DNA from: Pseudomonas abietaniphila
GTDB taxonomy: Bacteria > Pseudomonadota > Gammaproteobacteria > Pseudomonadales > Pseudomonadaceae
Reading direction: 5' to 3'
Assembly: GCF_039697315.1 (NCBI RefSeq)
Contig: NZ_CP155619.1
Location: 2,046,001 to 2,110,000 of the forward strand
Length of the DNA: 64,000 nt
Shown here: positions 10,546-22,067 of the stretch, piece after piece
Numbering within the stretch: the first letter of the stretch is position 1
Layout of the letters: every line of letters starts with the position of its first letter
The notes under the pieces: model-generated
Told to the model about the DNA's origin: nothing
What the model saw: the letters and a program-made list of their open reading frames with translations, nothing else
Databases searched by the model: none
Position numbers and translations under genes: made by a program

Positions 10546-11667
10546 ATGTCTACAGAACTGTTGAAAACCCCACTCAACGCCCTGCATCGCGAACTGGGCG
10601 CCAAGATGGTTGAATTCGCGGGCTATGACATGCCTGTGCAATACCCGCTGGGCGTGATGAAAGAGCATCTGCACACTCGCGAACAGGCAGGCCTGTTCGA
10701 TGTGTCGCACATGGGCCAGATCCTCCTCACCGGTCCGAACGCCGCCAAGGCGCTGGAAACACTGGTGCCCGTGGACATCATCGACCTGCCGGTGGGCATG
10801 CAGCGCTACGCCATGTTCACCAACGAGACCGGCGGTATTCTCGATGACCTGATGGTCGCCAATCTGGGCAACGATCAGTTGATGCTGGTGGTCAACGCCG
10901 CCTGCAAAAACGAAGACCTCGCCCACCTGCAAAAACACATCGGCAGCCAGTGCGAGATCAAGCCCCTGTTCGAAGAGCGCGCACTGCTCGCCCTACAAGG
11001 CCCGCAGGCCGTGACCGCACTGGCTCGCCTGGCTCCGGCCGTCGCCAAAATGACCTTCATGCAATACACATCAACCCAGATCGACGGCATTGACTGCTTC
11101 GTCAGCCGCTCGGGTTACACCGGCGAGGATGGCTACGAGATTTCCGTCCCCGCCGATCAGGCTGACTCGCTGGCTCGTCGCCTGCTGGCTGAACCCGAAG
11201 TCGCGCCCATCGGCCTCGGCGCGCGCGATTCGCTGCGCCTGGAAGCCGGCCTTTGCCTCTACGGCCACGACATGAACACCGACACCACGCCGATCCAGGC
11301 CAGCTTGCTCTGGGCCATTTCGAAAGTGCGTCGTGCCGATGGTGCACGTGCGGGCGGTTTCCCTGGCGCCGATCAGGTATTCGCTCAGCACCAAAGCGGT
11401 GCAGCCCGCAAGCGTGTCGGGTTGTTACCGCAAGAGCGCACGCCGGTGCGTGAAGGCGCGGAAATCGTCGACGCCAACGACACGATCATCGGCACGGTCT
11501 GCAGCGGCGGCTTCGGTCCAACGCTCGGCGCCCCGCTGGCCATGGGCTACGTGGACGCCGCTTTCACCGCGCTGGAAACACCGGTCTGGGCCATCGTGCG
11601 CGGCAAGAAAGTCCCGATGCAGGTGAGCAAAATGCCTTTCGTTGCGCCACGTTACTTCCGCGGCTGA
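10546..11667 (+). CDS. gcvT: Glycine cleavage T protein (aminomethyltransferase)
   Basis: Releases ammonia from the GcvH-bound aminomethyl group and forms methylene-tetrahydrofolate. It has 373 residues. Family features are the N-terminal KTPLNALHRELGAKMVEFAG, DVSHMGQI, and the folate-domain segment GYTGEDGYEISVP. AAGGAG precedes the start. It is the last gene of the glycine/serine cluster and is followed by a motif-rich gap and a terminator. Together with gcvH and gcvP it completes the unit except for the shared L protein (lipoamide dehydrogenase), which is not in the window. Confidence 0.95.
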   Translation: MSTELLKTPLNALHRELGAKMVEFAGYDMPVQYPLGVMKEHLHTREQAGLFDVSHMGQILLTGPNAAKALETLVPVDIIDLPVGMQRYAMFTNETGGILDDLMVANLGNDQLMLVVNAACKNEDLAHLQKHIGSQCEIKPLFEERALLALQGPQAVTALARLAPAVAKMTFMQYTSTQIDGIDCFVSRSGYTGEDGYEISVPADQADSLARRLLAEPEVAPIGLGARDSLRLEAGLCLYGHDMNTDTTPIQASLLWAISKVRRADGARAGGFPGADQVFAQHQSGAARKRVGLLPQERTPVREGAEIVDANDTIIGTVCSGGFGPTLGAPLAMGYVDAAFTALETPVWAIVRGKKVPMQVSKMPFVAPRYFRG

Positions 11668-11682
11668 GCAGCGCGTCAAATC

Positions 11683-11800
11683 AACTGCGGCACTGCAACA
11701 GTGCAAAAAACTGTTTCCGTGCCGCAGTTTGCTACTTTTCGAAACAGCAATGAAACTGTCAGAAAACTGCACTTCTCCAAACAGTTAAACAGTAAAAACT
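11683..11800. promoter_or_regulatory. Cluster of AACTG/CAGTT motifs after gcvT
   Basis: An 11-bp perfect inverted repeat (AACTGCGGCAC at 11683-11693, GTGCCGCAGTT at 11719-11729) is followed by repeated AAACTG, AAACAG and CAGTTT words up to about 11800, including AAACAGTTAAACAGT. The density suggests either a binding-site cluster or a structured RNA. It is followed by a terminator, and no gene in the window clearly uses it. Confidence 0.4.
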
Positions 11801-11842
11801 ATCGATTGGCCTGCGCTGGTTAAAGTTTTCAAAAAAGCAACG

Positions 11843-11881
11843 AAACCCCGTAAAACCGGGCTTATTCGGGGCTTGTTTTTT
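11843..11881 (+). terminator. Probable intrinsic terminator of the gcv-sdaA unit
   Basis: AAACCCCG and CGGGGCTT form an imperfect stem, followed by GTTTTTT. It lies about 175 bases after gcvT, before the cold-shock gene. Confidence 0.55.
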
Positions 11882-12061
11882 CTCCGAGAGTTAGCGTAGA
11901 GTTTCTCAACTGTGTTTGCATAGGTCGCTGGGATCGTGACCTGGGCAGTAGCGCCAAAAGCAATGCTACATCCCGCTCTACGTTTCTTCTTCCTGCAACC
12001 AGCCCAGTACTCTTTCGTGTGAAAGGGACTGTCATTAATTTATGCTCCAAGGAATAAGAAA

Positions 12062-12274
12062 ATGTCTCAACGTCAGAGCGGTACCGTTAAGTGGTTTAAC
12101 GACGAGAAGGGTTTTGGTTTTATCACTCCAGAGAGCGGTCCGGATCTGTTCGTCCACTTCCGCGCTATTCAGGGCAACGGCTTCAAGAGCCTGAAAGAAG
12201 GTCAGAAAGTTACCTTCATCGCTGTGCAGGGCCAGAAAGGCATGCAAGCTGACGAAGTCATCGCTGAAGCCTGA
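12062..12274 (+). CDS. CspA-family cold-shock protein
   Basis: A 70-residue single-strand nucleic-acid-binding protein of five beta strands. Both RNA-binding motifs are present: KGFGFI (RNP1) and LFVHF (RNP2). The start sits after AAGGAAT. The untranslated leader from the upstream terminator (about 11882) to the ATG is about 180 bases, as is common for csp mRNAs whose translation responds to temperature. It resembles Pseudomonas CapA/CapB; which paralogue it is cannot be decided here. Confidence 0.93.
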
Positions 12275-12288
12275 TAGCTGAAAGCACA

Positions 12289-12322
12289 AAAGCCCTTGAT
12301 GGCGACATCAGGGGCTTTTTTA
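12289..12322 (+). terminator. Intrinsic terminator of the cold-shock gene
   Basis: AGCCCTTGATG and CATCAGGGGCT form a strong stem with a GCGA loop, followed by TTTTTT. It begins 14 bases after the stop codon. Confidence 0.85.
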
Positions 12323-12370
12323 TGCCTGCAATTCCGTACACTGCCAGCTCCCCCGTGACGAGCGCCGCCC

Positions 12371-12859
12371 ATGCCTAAACACCTGCTACGTCCACAAGGC
12401 GAATTTCCTGCGGCTGGCCTGGGCCGACGATTCGCTGCGATCTTCTATGATGCGCTGCTGTGTGTCGCGCTGCTGATGGTCACCACATTCATTTACAAGC
12501 TGATCTGGATGGCCTTTGTCGGCGAAGCCAGGCTGCGCGAGTTGTCCGAGGCCGGCACGCTGGACGGCGACCCGCTGCTCTCGACGATCCTGCTGTTCAC
12601 GCTGTTCGCCTTCTTCGCCAAATTCTGGACCCACGCAGGCCAGACCCTGGGCATGCAGGTCTGGGGCATCCGCGTGCAGAACCCCGACGGCACCGGCATC
12701 AGCCTATGGCAGGCACTGCTGCGTTTTGTGGTCGCCATTGCCTCATGGCTTTGCGTTGGGCTCGGGTTCTTCTGGAGCCTGTTCGACAAGCAGAAACGCA
12801 GCTGGCATGACATGTACTCCGAAACACAGCTGGTGCGGATTCCGAGGCAAAAGAAATGA
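12371..12859 (+). CDS. RDD-family membrane protein
   Basis: A 162-residue inner-membrane protein of the RDD family, named for conserved Arg-Asp-Asp residues; function not established, with transport roles proposed for some members. The conserved opening is LGRRFAAIFYDALLCVALL. A second hydrophobic segment is at about residues 73-90, followed by HAGQTLGMQVWGIRVQNPDG, the family's most conserved stretch. A third is at about 115-135, and the tail is KQKRSWHDMYSETQLVR. It is convergent with lptG across a shared terminator. Confidence 0.85.
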   Translation: MPKHLLRPQGEFPAAGLGRRFAAIFYDALLCVALLMVTTFIYKLIWMAFVGEARLRELSEAGTLDGDPLLSTILLFTLFAFFAKFWTHAGQTLGMQVWGIRVQNPDGTGISLWQALLRFVVAIASWLCVGLGFFWSLFDKQKRSWHDMYSETQLVRIPRQKK

Positions 12860-12864
12860 CCCAC

Positions 12865-12894
12865 AAAAAAAGCCGACCCTGAGGTCGGCTTTTC
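12865..12894. terminator. Bidirectional intrinsic terminator
   Basis: AAAAGCCGACC-CTGA-GGTCGGCTTTT lies between the convergent RDD gene and lptG, with A-rich and T-rich flanks, so it can end transcription in both directions. Confidence 0.85.
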
Positions 12895-12908
12895 ATTGCC
12901 AGCGGCGA

Positions 12909-13970
12909 TCAACCCGCTCGGCGCAGCAACCAGATGCCTGCCAGGGCGCACACACCCGCCGGCACCAGCACCGCAAACAGCGGCGAGAAGCCAAACACCA
13001 GGCTGGACGGGCCCAGCAGGTCCTGCGCGATGCGGAAGGTGAAGCCTACCAGCACGCCCGTGAACACACGCTGCCCCAGCGTCACCGAACGCAGCGGCCC
13101 GAAGATGAACGAGATCGCCATCAACACCAGCGCCACCGTCACCAGCGGCTGCAGGATCTTGGTGTAGAACGCCAGCCAGTAACGACCGTTGGCCAGCCCC
13201 TGATCGGCCAGATAGCGCGCGTAACCATAAAGGCCGGTCATGGACAACGATTCGGGCGGCAGAACCACCGTGCTCAGCAATTGCGGGCTGAGAGCGATGT
13301 CCCAGCGCTCCTCTGGAGCGAAGACCGTGTCAGTACGCCCCTGGTGGAACAACGTGGTGGTCACGTCCTTCAGCAACCAGTAATCGGTCTTGAAATTCGC
13401 CTGCTTGGCGAAGCTGGCGCTGAGCATGTGACGTTGATCGTCGAACTTGTATCGGGTCACGCCATACAGCAGACCGTCGGGCTGTACGGTGTTGATGTGG
13501 ATGAATTCCTCACCCTGACGATGCCACAGACCGTGCCTGGCGCTCTGAGCGTCTCCAGAACCCTGAGCGAGCGAACGTGCGGCCTGAGCCGAGGCTTCGG
13601 TCACCGGCGCGACGTATTCGCCAATCAACAGCCCGGCAATCATCAGCACCAGCATCGGCTTCATGACCGCCCAGACGATCCGGCCGATGGAAACACCGGC
13701 AGCACGCATGATGGTCAACTCGCTGCTGCTTGCCAGCGCGCCCAGGCCGATCAGGCAGCCGATCAGCGCGGCCATCGGCAGCATGTCGTAAAGACGACGC
13801 GGCGCGGTCATCACCACAAAGCTGGTGGCGTCCATCAGGGTGTAGGTGTCGCTGATCTCGCTCATCTCATCGATGAACGCAAACAACGACGCCAGCCCCA
13901 GGATGACGCCCAGAACCCCAAGAATGGCAAACAGGACGCTTTTGCCGATGTAGCGATCGAGCTTACCCAT
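12909..13970 (-). CDS. lptG: LPS export ABC permease LptG
   Basis: With LptF and LptB it extracts lipopolysaccharide from the inner membrane and pushes it along the LptC-LptA bridge. It has 353 residues with the family plan: start MGKLDRYIGKSVL, three N-terminal membrane segments, a large periplasmic domain (about 130-260) and three C-terminal segments. An in-frame start six codons earlier exists, but MGKLDRYIG is the conserved N-terminus. The gene overlaps the end of lptF by 8 bases, indicating coupled translation. Confidence 0.95.
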   Translation of the reverse strand: MGKLDRYIGKSVLFAILGVLGVILGLASLFAFIDEMSEISDTYTLMDATSFVVMTAPRRLYDMLPMAALIGCLIGLGALASSSELTIMRAAGVSIGRIVWAVMKPMLVLMIAGLLIGEYVAPVTEASAQAARSLAQGSGDAQSARHGLWHRQGEEFIHINTVQPDGLLYGVTRYKFDDQRHMLSASFAKQANFKTDYWLLKDVTTTLFHQGRTDTVFAPEERWDIALSPQLLSTVVLPPESLSMTGLYGYARYLADQGLANGRYWLAFYTKILQPLVTVALVLMAISFIFGPLRSVTLGQRVFTGVLVGFTFRIAQDLLGPSSLVFGFSPLFAVLVPAGVCALAGIWLLRRAG

Positions 13971-15081
13971 GAGCCACCTCCGACACACTGCGGCGACTCG
14001 CCATCTTCAAGCGCAACGGCTCCCAATACACCAACGCCAGACCAATCAGCAGAAATATTCCGTGCACCCACCACAGCCCCATCAGTGCGGGTGTCTTGCC
14101 TTTCTCCAAGGCGCTGCGGGCCGCAATCAGAATGGTCAGGTAGGCCATGTACAGAAGAATGGCGGGCAACAGCTTCAGGAATCGGCCCTGACGCGGGTTG
14201 ACGCGCGCCAGCGGCACGGCGATCAACGTCACGATGAAGACCAGGATCGGCAACGACAAACGCCATTGCAGCTCTGCCGAATTACGCAGCGAAGGCTCAC
14301 CGTTGAGCAACTCACTGGTCGGGATCGCGTCACGGTCAGTGACTTCATCGCTGATGTCGGGCTTGGGTAACAGCGCACCGTAGGTGTCGTACTTGATCAC
14401 GCGGTAGTCGGCCTGCCCCGGATTGCCATCGTAGCGATAGCCGTTTTCCAGGATCAGATAGCGATTGCCGTCAGGACGAATTTCCTGCCTGCCCTTCTCT
14501 CCGACCAGCACGGTGATCCCGTGGTCCTTCTTCTCTTCCAGTTTCTTTTCAGAGATGAACACACCACCAAGATTGATACGGTCGTCGGTCATGGTTTCGG
14601 TGTACGTCACCCGACTGCCATCGCGCAGCAGCTGGAAGCGACCTGGCACCAGCGTGTCGAACTCGGTCATCGCATCCTGCTTGTTCAGCAGCAGTTGAAA
14701 CTGATTGGCGCCCTGTGGTGCGAGGCTGAAACTCAGCCACGCCACGAGCAGCGACACCAGCGCGGCCGGCGCCAGCGTCATCCACAACAGACGCTGCTGG
14801 CTCATGCCCGTCGCCGCCAGCACGGTCATTTCGCTTTCGAGGTACAGGCGCCCGTATGCCAGCAAAATGCCGAGGAACAGGCCCAGCGGCAGAATCAGTT
14901 GCAGGAACCCTGGCAGACGAAAGCCCATGATCAGAAACAGCACGCCCGGATCGAGTGCGCCGGAGGCGGCCTGGGCGAGGTATTTGATGAAACGGCCACT
15001 CATGATGATTACCAGCAGCACCGCGCTGACAGCGCTCAAGGTAACCAGCACTTCTCGGGACAGGTAACGGAAGACAATCAA
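13963..15081 (-). CDS. lptF: LPS export ABC permease LptF
   Basis: Partner permease of LptG, 372 residues with the same six-helix plus periplasmic-domain plan. The conserved N-terminus IVFRYLSREVLVTLSAVSAV is reached only from a TTG codon at 15081, with GGAG upstream. The nearest in-frame ATG would add 54 unrelated residues. I therefore choose the TTG start. The gene is divergent from pepA across a 319-base gap. Confidence 0.93.
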   Translation of the reverse strand: MIVFRYLSREVLVTLSAVSAVLLVIIMSGRFIKYLAQAASGALDPGVLFLIMGFRLPGFLQLILPLGLFLGILLAYGRLYLESEMTVLAATGMSQQRLLWMTLAPAALVSLLVAWLSFSLAPQGANQFQLLLNKQDAMTEFDTLVPGRFQLLRDGSRVTYTETMTDDRINLGGVFISEKKLEEKKDHGITVLVGEKGRQEIRPDGNRYLILENGYRYDGNPGQADYRVIKYDTYGALLPKPDISDEVTDRDAIPTSELLNGEPSLRNSAELQWRLSLPILVFIVTLIAVPLARVNPRQGRFLKLLPAILLYMAYLTILIAARSALEKGKTPALMGLWWVHGIFLLIGLALVYWEPLRLKMASRRSVSEVAHG

Positions 15082-16888
<1,807 letters not shown>

Positions 16889-16958
16889 AACGCCCCGAAA
16901 CGCACTGGGCCTTTCTCGCCATAGAGGGGCTCAGTCCGTTTCACGTTTTGGAAGGCCC

Positions 16959-17387
16959 ATGACTCAAGTCGATTTCTACATTCTCCCCAGCGCCGATCCG
17001 CTCGCGCGCCTGGACTTCGCCTGCAAGCTCACCGACAAGGCCTGGCGCCTTGGGCATCGCGTCTACCTGCATTGCACTGACGCACAACAGCGCGAAGAAC
17101 TGGACGCTCGCTTATGGCGGTTCAAGGGCGAAACCTTCGTGCCCCATGGTCCTGTAGAAGACGACAGCGACGCACCCGTGGCACTGGGCATCGGAACCGA
17201 CCCAGGCACTCATCAGGATTTGCTGGTCAATCTCGACCTGCGCATCCCCGAATTCTTCAAACGATTCGCGCGCATCGCGGAGATCGTGGTGGAAGACCCT
17301 GCTATCCGGCTGGCGGCTCGAGAGAGTTTTCGCTTCTACCGTGAACAGGGCTATCCTCTGCAGGATCACCGACTGCAGCGTCTTTGA
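16959..17387 (+). CDS. holC: DNA polymerase III chi subunit
   Basis: A clamp-loader accessory subunit that links the replisome to SSB. It has 142 residues, starting TQVDFYILPSADPLARLDFACKLTDKA, with the family motif GHRVYLHCTDA and the acidic/aromatic LWRFKGETFVPHG. It lies between pepA and valS, the standard arrangement in gammaproteobacteria. It is closely followed (7 bases) by an accessory gene. Confidence 0.95.
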   Translation: MTQVDFYILPSADPLARLDFACKLTDKAWRLGHRVYLHCTDAQQREELDARLWRFKGETFVPHGPVEDDSDAPVALGIGTDPGTHQDLLVNLDLRIPEFFKRFARIAEIVVEDPAIRLAARESFRFYREQGYPLQDHRLQRL

Positions 17388-17394
17388 GCACACG

Positions 17395-17832
17395 ATGGAT
17401 AATTCAAAAAACCTGAAAGACTCCGCGCACTTGCTGGATGACCTCGAGTCGATCCGCCAGTTGCTCGGCGACGACTCCTTGCAACCGCCCTTGCTGACCG
17501 ACACCGTCGCCACCGAAGGCCAGATTCCCTTGCTGTTCGACGTGGTCAGCGGCCAGGTCGTCTCTGCCGACGAACGGGATCAGGACATCCCGACGCTGAC
17601 GCCCGAGCCCGTCGCTACGCCAGCGCCTGCCGCCCCGTCCCCCGCCCAGCCAGAACCTCAGGCCAGCACGCCCAACCCGGACGACCTGCTGCACCTGGAC
17701 AGCGAACTGCGCGCGGCTGCACAGCTGATCATGCAAGACGTCATCGACGACTTCGCTCCGCACATCGAAAACGAAATCAAACGTCGGCTGGATGCGCGGA
17801 TGGAAAGGTTGTTGAGTCAGTACAACACCTGA
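17395..17832 (+). CDS. Conserved hypothetical protein between holC and valS
   Basis: 145 residues, acidic, no signal peptide. The N-terminal helix-like part contains SAHLLDDLESIRQLLGDD. A middle stretch (about 75-100) is rich in Pro and Ala and probably disordered. The C-terminal helix has DVIDDFAPHIENEIKRRLDARMERLL. The ATG at 17395 is 7 bases after holC's stop, so it is likely translated with holC. A similar gene occurs at this position in other Pseudomonas, but I know no function; a DNA polymerase III link is only inferred from position. Confidence 0.75.
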   Translation: MDNSKNLKDSAHLLDDLESIRQLLGDDSLQPPLLTDTVATEGQIPLLFDVVSGQVVSADERDQDIPTLTPEPVATPAPAAPSPAQPEPQASTPNPDDLLHLDSELRAAAQLIMQDVIDDFAPHIENEIKRRLDARMERLLSQYNT

Positions 17833-17890
17833 GCCATTCGTTTCTGCCCGAAGGGTGCAGGCGCCTGACGCACGTCCCGGCATTGCCACT

Positions 17891-17929
17891 CATAAGCTTG
17901 CGGCTTACAGCTTGTAGCTTGCAGCTGCC
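17891..17929. repeat. AGCTTG-type short repeat cluster upstream of valS
   Basis: Tandem, partly inverted copies of GCTTGCGGCTTAC, GCTTGTAGCTTGC and GCAGCTGC. The complementary strand reads as repeated AGCTGCAAGC-like words. Related sequence occurs between algD and alg8 (45596-45690). It lies in the 155-base gap before valS and may overlap its promoter. Confidence 0.5.
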
Positions 17930-17987
17930 GTGAAAAGCTATACTTCCCGGCTTTTCCGACTGAAAGCAGATCAGGTTCCCGCCGCGC

Positions 17988-20834
17988 ATGGACAAGACCT
18001 ACCAGCCGCACGCCATCGAAACTTCCTGGTACCAGACCTGGGAGTCAGAGAATTATTTCGCTCCGCAAGGCGCGGGCGACTCGTACACCATCATGATTCC
18101 GCCGCCGAACGTCACCGGCAGCCTGCACATGGGCCACGGTTTCAACAACGCGATCATGGACGCACTGATCCGTTTCCGCCGTATGCAGGGGCGTAACACC
18201 CTGTGGCAGCCGGGCACCGACCACGCCGGTATCGCCACCCAGATGCTGGTCGAGCGTCAGCTCGAAGCACAGGGCCAGAACCGCCACGATCTGGGTCGCG
18301 AGAAATTCCTGGAGAAAGTCTGGGAGTGGAAGGATCAGTCCGGTGGCAACATCAGCCGTCAGATCCGCCGCCTGGGCTCGTCCGTTGACTGGAGCCGCGA
18401 GCGCTTCACCATGGACGACGGCCTGTCCGAGGCCGTGAAAGAAGCCTTCGTGCGTCTGCATGAAGACGGCCTGATTTACCGCGGCAAGCGTCTGGTCAAC
18501 TGGGACACCAAGTTGCACACCGCGATCTCCGACCTCGAAGTGGAAAACCACGACGAGAAAGGCCATCTGTGGAACCTGCGCTATCCGCTGGCGGACGGCG
18601 CCAAGACGGCCGAAGGTCTGGATTACCTGATCGTCGCTACCACTCGCCCGGAAACCATGCTGGGTGACGCCGCCGTCGCGGTGAACCCTTCCGATGAGCG
18701 CTACAAGGCGCTGATCGGCAAATTCGTCGAGCTGCCATTGGTGGGCCGTCGCATCCCGATCATCGCGGACGACTACTGCGATCCGGAATTCGGCACCGGC
18801 TGCGTGAAGATCACTCCGGCTCACGACTTCAACGACTACGAAGTCGGCAAGCGCCACAACCTGCCGCTGCTGAACATCTTCGACAAGAACGCCCACGTGC
18901 TGGCCGCCGCTCAGGTGTTCAACCTCGACGGCACCCTGAACGACGCCATCGACGGCGCCTTGCCTGCCCAATACGCAGGCCTGGACCGCTTTGAAGCGCG
19001 TAAACAGATCGTCGAGGCGTTCAATGCTGCTGGTTTGCTGGTCAGCGTCGACGACCACGCCCTGAAAGTCCCGAAAGGCGACCGCTCCGGCACCATCATC
19101 GAGCCGTGGCTGACCGACCAGTGGTACGTTTCGACCAAGCCGCTGGCCGAACCTGCCATCGCTGCCGTTGAAGACGGTCGCATCGCGTTCGTGCCTAAAC
19201 AGTACGAAAACATGTACTTCTCCTGGATGCGTGACATTCAGGACTGGTGCATCAGCCGTCAGCTCTGGTGGGGCCACCGCATTCCGGCCTGGTACGACGA
19301 ATCGGGCAAGGTCTATGTCGGCCGCGACGAAGCCGAGGTGCGCGCCAAGCACAACCTGGGGCCGGACGTTGCGCTGCAGCAAGACAACGACGTACTCGAC
19401 ACCTGGTTCAGTTCGGGCCTGTGGACCTTCTCCACTCTGGGCTGGCCTGAGCAGACCGATTTCCTGAAGACCTTCCACCCGACCGACGTGCTGGTCACCG
19501 GCTTCGACATCATTTTCTTCTGGGTGGCCCGGATGATCATGCTCACCATGCATTTGGTGAAGAACGAAGACGGCACCGCACAGGTTCCGTTCAAGACCGT
19601 TTATGTGCACGGTCTGGTGCGCGACGGTCAGGGCCAGAAGATGTCCAAGTCCAAGGGCAACGTCCTGGACCCGCTGGACATCATCGACGGCATCGAGCTG
19701 GAAGCCCTGGTGCAGAAGCGCACCTCGGGCATGATGCAGCCCAAGCTGGCGAAGAAGATCGAAAAGCAGACGCGCGACGAGTTCGCTGACGGCATCGCCA
19801 GCTATGGCACCGATGCCCTGCGCTTTACCTTCTGCTCACTGGCGTCCACCGGTCGCGACATCAAGTTCGACATGGGCCGCGTCGAGGGCTACCGCAACTT
19901 CTGCAACAAGATCTGGAACGCCGCGCGCTATGTGCTGGACAAAGGCGAAGACTGCGGCCAGAACGGCGAAGCCTTCGAGCTTTCGCTGCCGGATCGCTGG
20001 ATCATTTCGCAATTGCAGCGCACCGAAGCCGAAGTGACCCGCCAGCTGGATCAGTTCCGTTTCGACCTCGCCGCGCAAGTGCTGTACGAGTTCATCTGGA
20101 ACCAGTATTGCGACTGGTACCTGGAACTGTCCAAGCCTGTGCTGTGGGACGAAAACGCGCCGGTCGAACGTCAGCGCGGGACCCGTCGCACGCTGGTTCG
20201 CGTGCTGGAAGTGGCGCTGCGTCTGGCGCATCCGTTCATGCCGTTCATCACCGAAGAGATCTGGCAGCGCCTGGCGCCCCTGGCCGGTGTCGAAGGCAAG
20301 ACCATCATGCTGCAACCTTGGCCGGTGGCGAACGAGTCGCGCATCGACGCGGCTGCCGAAGGCGATATCGAGTGGCTCAAAGGCGTGATGCTCGGCGTGC
20401 GCAACATTCGCGGCGAGATGAACATCGGCCCGGGCAAGCCTCTGCAGTTGTTCCTCAAGAACGTCGGAGCTGAAGACCAGCGTCGCCTGAACGAGAACGA
20501 ACACCTGCTCAAGAAGCTGGCCAAGATCGAGTCCTTCACCGTCCTGGCCGCAGGCGCCGAAGCACCGCTGTCGGCGACCGCGCTGGTCGGCGAGATGGAA
20601 GTGCTGGTGCCGATGGCCGGCCTGATCGACAAAGGCGCAGAGCTCGCGCGTCTGGACAAGGAAATCCAGCGCCTGCAGGGCGAAGTGCAACGGGTGGGCG
20701 GCAAGCTGTCCAACGCGGCGTTCGTCGACAAGGCACCGCCTGAAGTCATCGCCAAGGAACGCGCCAAGCTGACCGAGGCCGAACAGGCACTGGGCAAGCT
20801 GGCTGAACAGCACGCTCGAATCTCGAGTTTGTAA
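17988..20834 (+). CDS. valS: Valyl-tRNA synthetase
   Basis: Class I aminoacyl-tRNA synthetase charging tRNA-Val in the cytoplasm, 948 residues. The HIGH-type signature is in [15 protein letters not shown] near residue 45, the KMSKS signature in [10 protein letters not shown], and the CP1 editing domain lies between them with the [10 protein letters not shown] segment. The C-terminal coiled coil, about 880-945, contains the [18 protein letters not shown] pattern typical of ValRS. The start at 17988 gives [11 protein letters not shown], the conserved opening. Confidence 0.97.
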   Translation: MDKTYQPHAIETSWYQTWESENYFAPQGAGDSYTIMIPPPNVTGSLHMGHGFNNAIMDALIRFRRMQGRNTLWQPGTDHAGIATQMLVERQLEAQGQNRHDLGREKFLEKVWEWKDQSGGNISRQIRRLGSSVDWSRERFTMDDGLSEAVKEAFVRLHEDGLIYRGKRLVNWDTKLHTAISDLEVENHDEKGHLWNLRYPLADGAKTAEGLDYLIVATTRPETMLGDAAVAVNPSDERYKALIGKFVELPLVGRRIPIIADDYCDPEFGTGCVKITPAHDFNDYEVGKRHNLPLLNIFDKNAHVLAAAQVFNLDGTLNDAIDGALPAQYAGLDRFEARKQIVEAFNAAGLLVSVDDHALKVPKGDRSGTIIEPWLTDQWYVSTKPLAEPAIAAVEDGRIAFVPKQYENMYFSWMRDIQDWCISRQLWWGHRIPAWYDESGKVYVGRDEAEVRAKHNLGPDVALQQDNDVLDTWFSSGLWTFSTLGWPEQTDFLKTFHPTDVLVTGFDIIFFWVARMIMLTMHLVKNEDGTAQVPFKTVYVHGLVRDGQGQKMSKSKGNVLDPLDIIDGIELEALVQKRTSGMMQPKLAKKIEKQTRDEFADGIASYGTDALRFTFCSLASTGRDIKFDMGRVEGYRNFCNKIWNAARYVLDKGEDCGQNGEAFELSLPDRWIISQLQRTEAEVTRQLDQFRFDLAAQVLYEFIWNQYCDWYLELSKPVLWDENAPVERQRGTRRTLVRVLEVALRLAHPFMPFITEEIWQRLAPLAGVEGKTIMLQPWPVANESRIDAAAEGDIEWLKGVMLGVRNIRGEMNIGPGKPLQLFLKNVGAEDQRRLNENEHLLKKLAKIESFTVLAAGAEAPLSATALVGEMEVLVPMAGLIDKGAELARLDKEIQRLQGEVQRVGGKLSNAAFVDKAPPEVIAKERAKLTEAEQALGKLAEQHARISSL

Positions 20835-20843
20835 GTGAAAAAA

Positions 20844-20873
20844 TTCAGCCAGCCCGATACCGGGCTGGCTGAA
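20844..20873. terminator. Perfect hairpin after valS
   Basis: TTCAGCCAGCCCG and CGGGCTGGCTGAA pair over 13 bases around a 4-base loop, 10 bases after the valS stop. The T-run is on the minus-strand side, so as written it is a canonical terminator only for leftward transcription. On valS mRNA it would be a 3' hairpin with no U-tract. Confidence 0.6.
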
Positions 20874-20883
20874 TCCTGAACCC

Positions 20884-20972
20884 TGTAGGAGCGCGCTTGC
20901 CCGCGATTGCTTGATGTCTGCGCCGTTGTTGGTGGCTGACACACCGCAATCGCGGGCAAGCGCGCTCCTACA
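20884..20972. repeat. REP-like inverted repeat
   Basis: The arms TGTAGGAGCGCGCTTGCCCG and CGGGCAAGCGCGCTCCTACA are perfect complements extended by CGATTG/CAATCG. The element is nearly the same as 37741-37828 and the 59332-59421 copy. Confidence 0.9.
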
Positions 20973-21003
20973 GGGTTTTGTGTTTTGACCGGAAACCTGC
21001 GTA

Positions 21004-22029
21004 ATGAATAAACCCGCGCCACCCAAACCACCGCGCAAAAAGCCCAAACCCGCGCCAGCAACCAAGACTGCCGAGCCGCGTGAAAAGGCCAGCCTGCACC
21101 CGCGCAATCGTCATCAGGGCCATTACGACTTTCCTCGCCTGATCAAAAGCAGCCCGGAGCTGGGCACGTTCGTGATCACCAACCCTTACGGGAAGGAAAG
21201 CATAGACTTCGCCAACCCGGCCGCCGTGCGTGTGTTCAACCGGGCGTTGCTCAAGGCCTTCTACGGCATCGCGCATTGGGACATCCCGGCGGATTACCTG
21301 TGCCCACCTATCCCCGGTCGCGCCGATTACGTGCATTTTCTGGCTGATCTGCTCGCCGAACCCAACGAGGGCGTCATTCCCCGTGGTGCAGCGGTCAAAG
21401 CGCTGGACGTCGGTACCGGAGCCAACTGCATTTACCCGCTGATTGGTCACAGCGACTACGGCTGGCACTTTGTAGGGTCGGACATCGACAAGATCGCCCT
21501 CGCCTCGGCAGCCACCATCGTCAAGGCGAACAACCTGGGCAAGGCCATCAGCCTGCGCCAGCAAAACAATCGCAAACTCATCCTCACCGACCTGTTGCAC
21601 GCCGATGAGCGTTTCGACGTAACCCTGTGCAATCCGCCCTTCCACGCCTCGGCAGAGGAAGCCTTGCGCGGCAGTCAGCGCAAATGGCGCGCGCTGGGCA
21701 AGGCCGACCCCAAGCGCAAACTGCCCGTGCTGAACTTCGGCGGTCAAGCGGCTGAGTTGTGGTGCGAAGGCGGCGAGTCGCGCTTCGTGACACAACTGAT
21801 CAACGAGAGCGCACTGATCCCGGGTCAGGTGCTGTGGTTCAGCACACTGGTCTCAAAAGCCTCCAACCTGCCGTTGATTCAAAGCACGCTGAAGAAAGTC
21901 GGCGCCGTCGAGAGCAGGGTTGTGGAGATGTCCCAAGGCCAGAAGCAGAGCCGCTTCGTCGCCTGGACCTTTCAGGACAAGGCGCAGCAGGCTGTCTGGC
22001 GAGCTGAGCGTTGGGGCAGCACGAAATGA
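21004..22029 (+). CDS. rlmF: 23S rRNA m6A1618 methyltransferase
   Basis: SAM-dependent N6-methylation of A1618 in 23S rRNA. It has 341 residues. A basic, Pro/Lys-rich N-terminal tail (about 1-30) precedes the conserved [13 protein letters not shown]. The Rossmann-fold SAM motif is [16 protein letters not shown], and the adenine-methylase catalytic motif is NPPFHAS. No strong ribosome site is visible before ATG 21004, which closely follows the palindromic element, so weak translation or a slightly different start is possible. Confidence 0.92.
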   Translation: MNKPAPPKPPRKKPKPAPATKTAEPREKASLHPRNRHQGHYDFPRLIKSSPELGTFVITNPYGKESIDFANPAAVRVFNRALLKAFYGIAHWDIPADYLCPPIPGRADYVHFLADLLAEPNEGVIPRGAAVKALDVGTGANCIYPLIGHSDYGWHFVGSDIDKIALASAATIVKANNLGKAISLRQQNNRKLILTDLLHADERFDVTLCNPPFHASAEEALRGSQRKWRALGKADPKRKLPVLNFGGQAAELWCEGGESRFVTQLINESALIPGQVLWFSTLVSKASNLPLIQSTLKKVGAVESRVVEMSQGQKQSRFVAWTFQDKAQQAVWRAERWGSTK

Positions 22030-22067
22030 GCCGTAGACGCAGCGCTCCTGCGGCTGAATCCCGGGCA

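Noticed and set aside
12516..14201. A 561-codon plus-strand frame across the RDD gene and lptG
   Set aside because: Runs antisense to lptG and out of frame through the RDD gene and the shared terminator; low-complexity Arg/Gln/His-rich translation typical of high-GC shadow frames.
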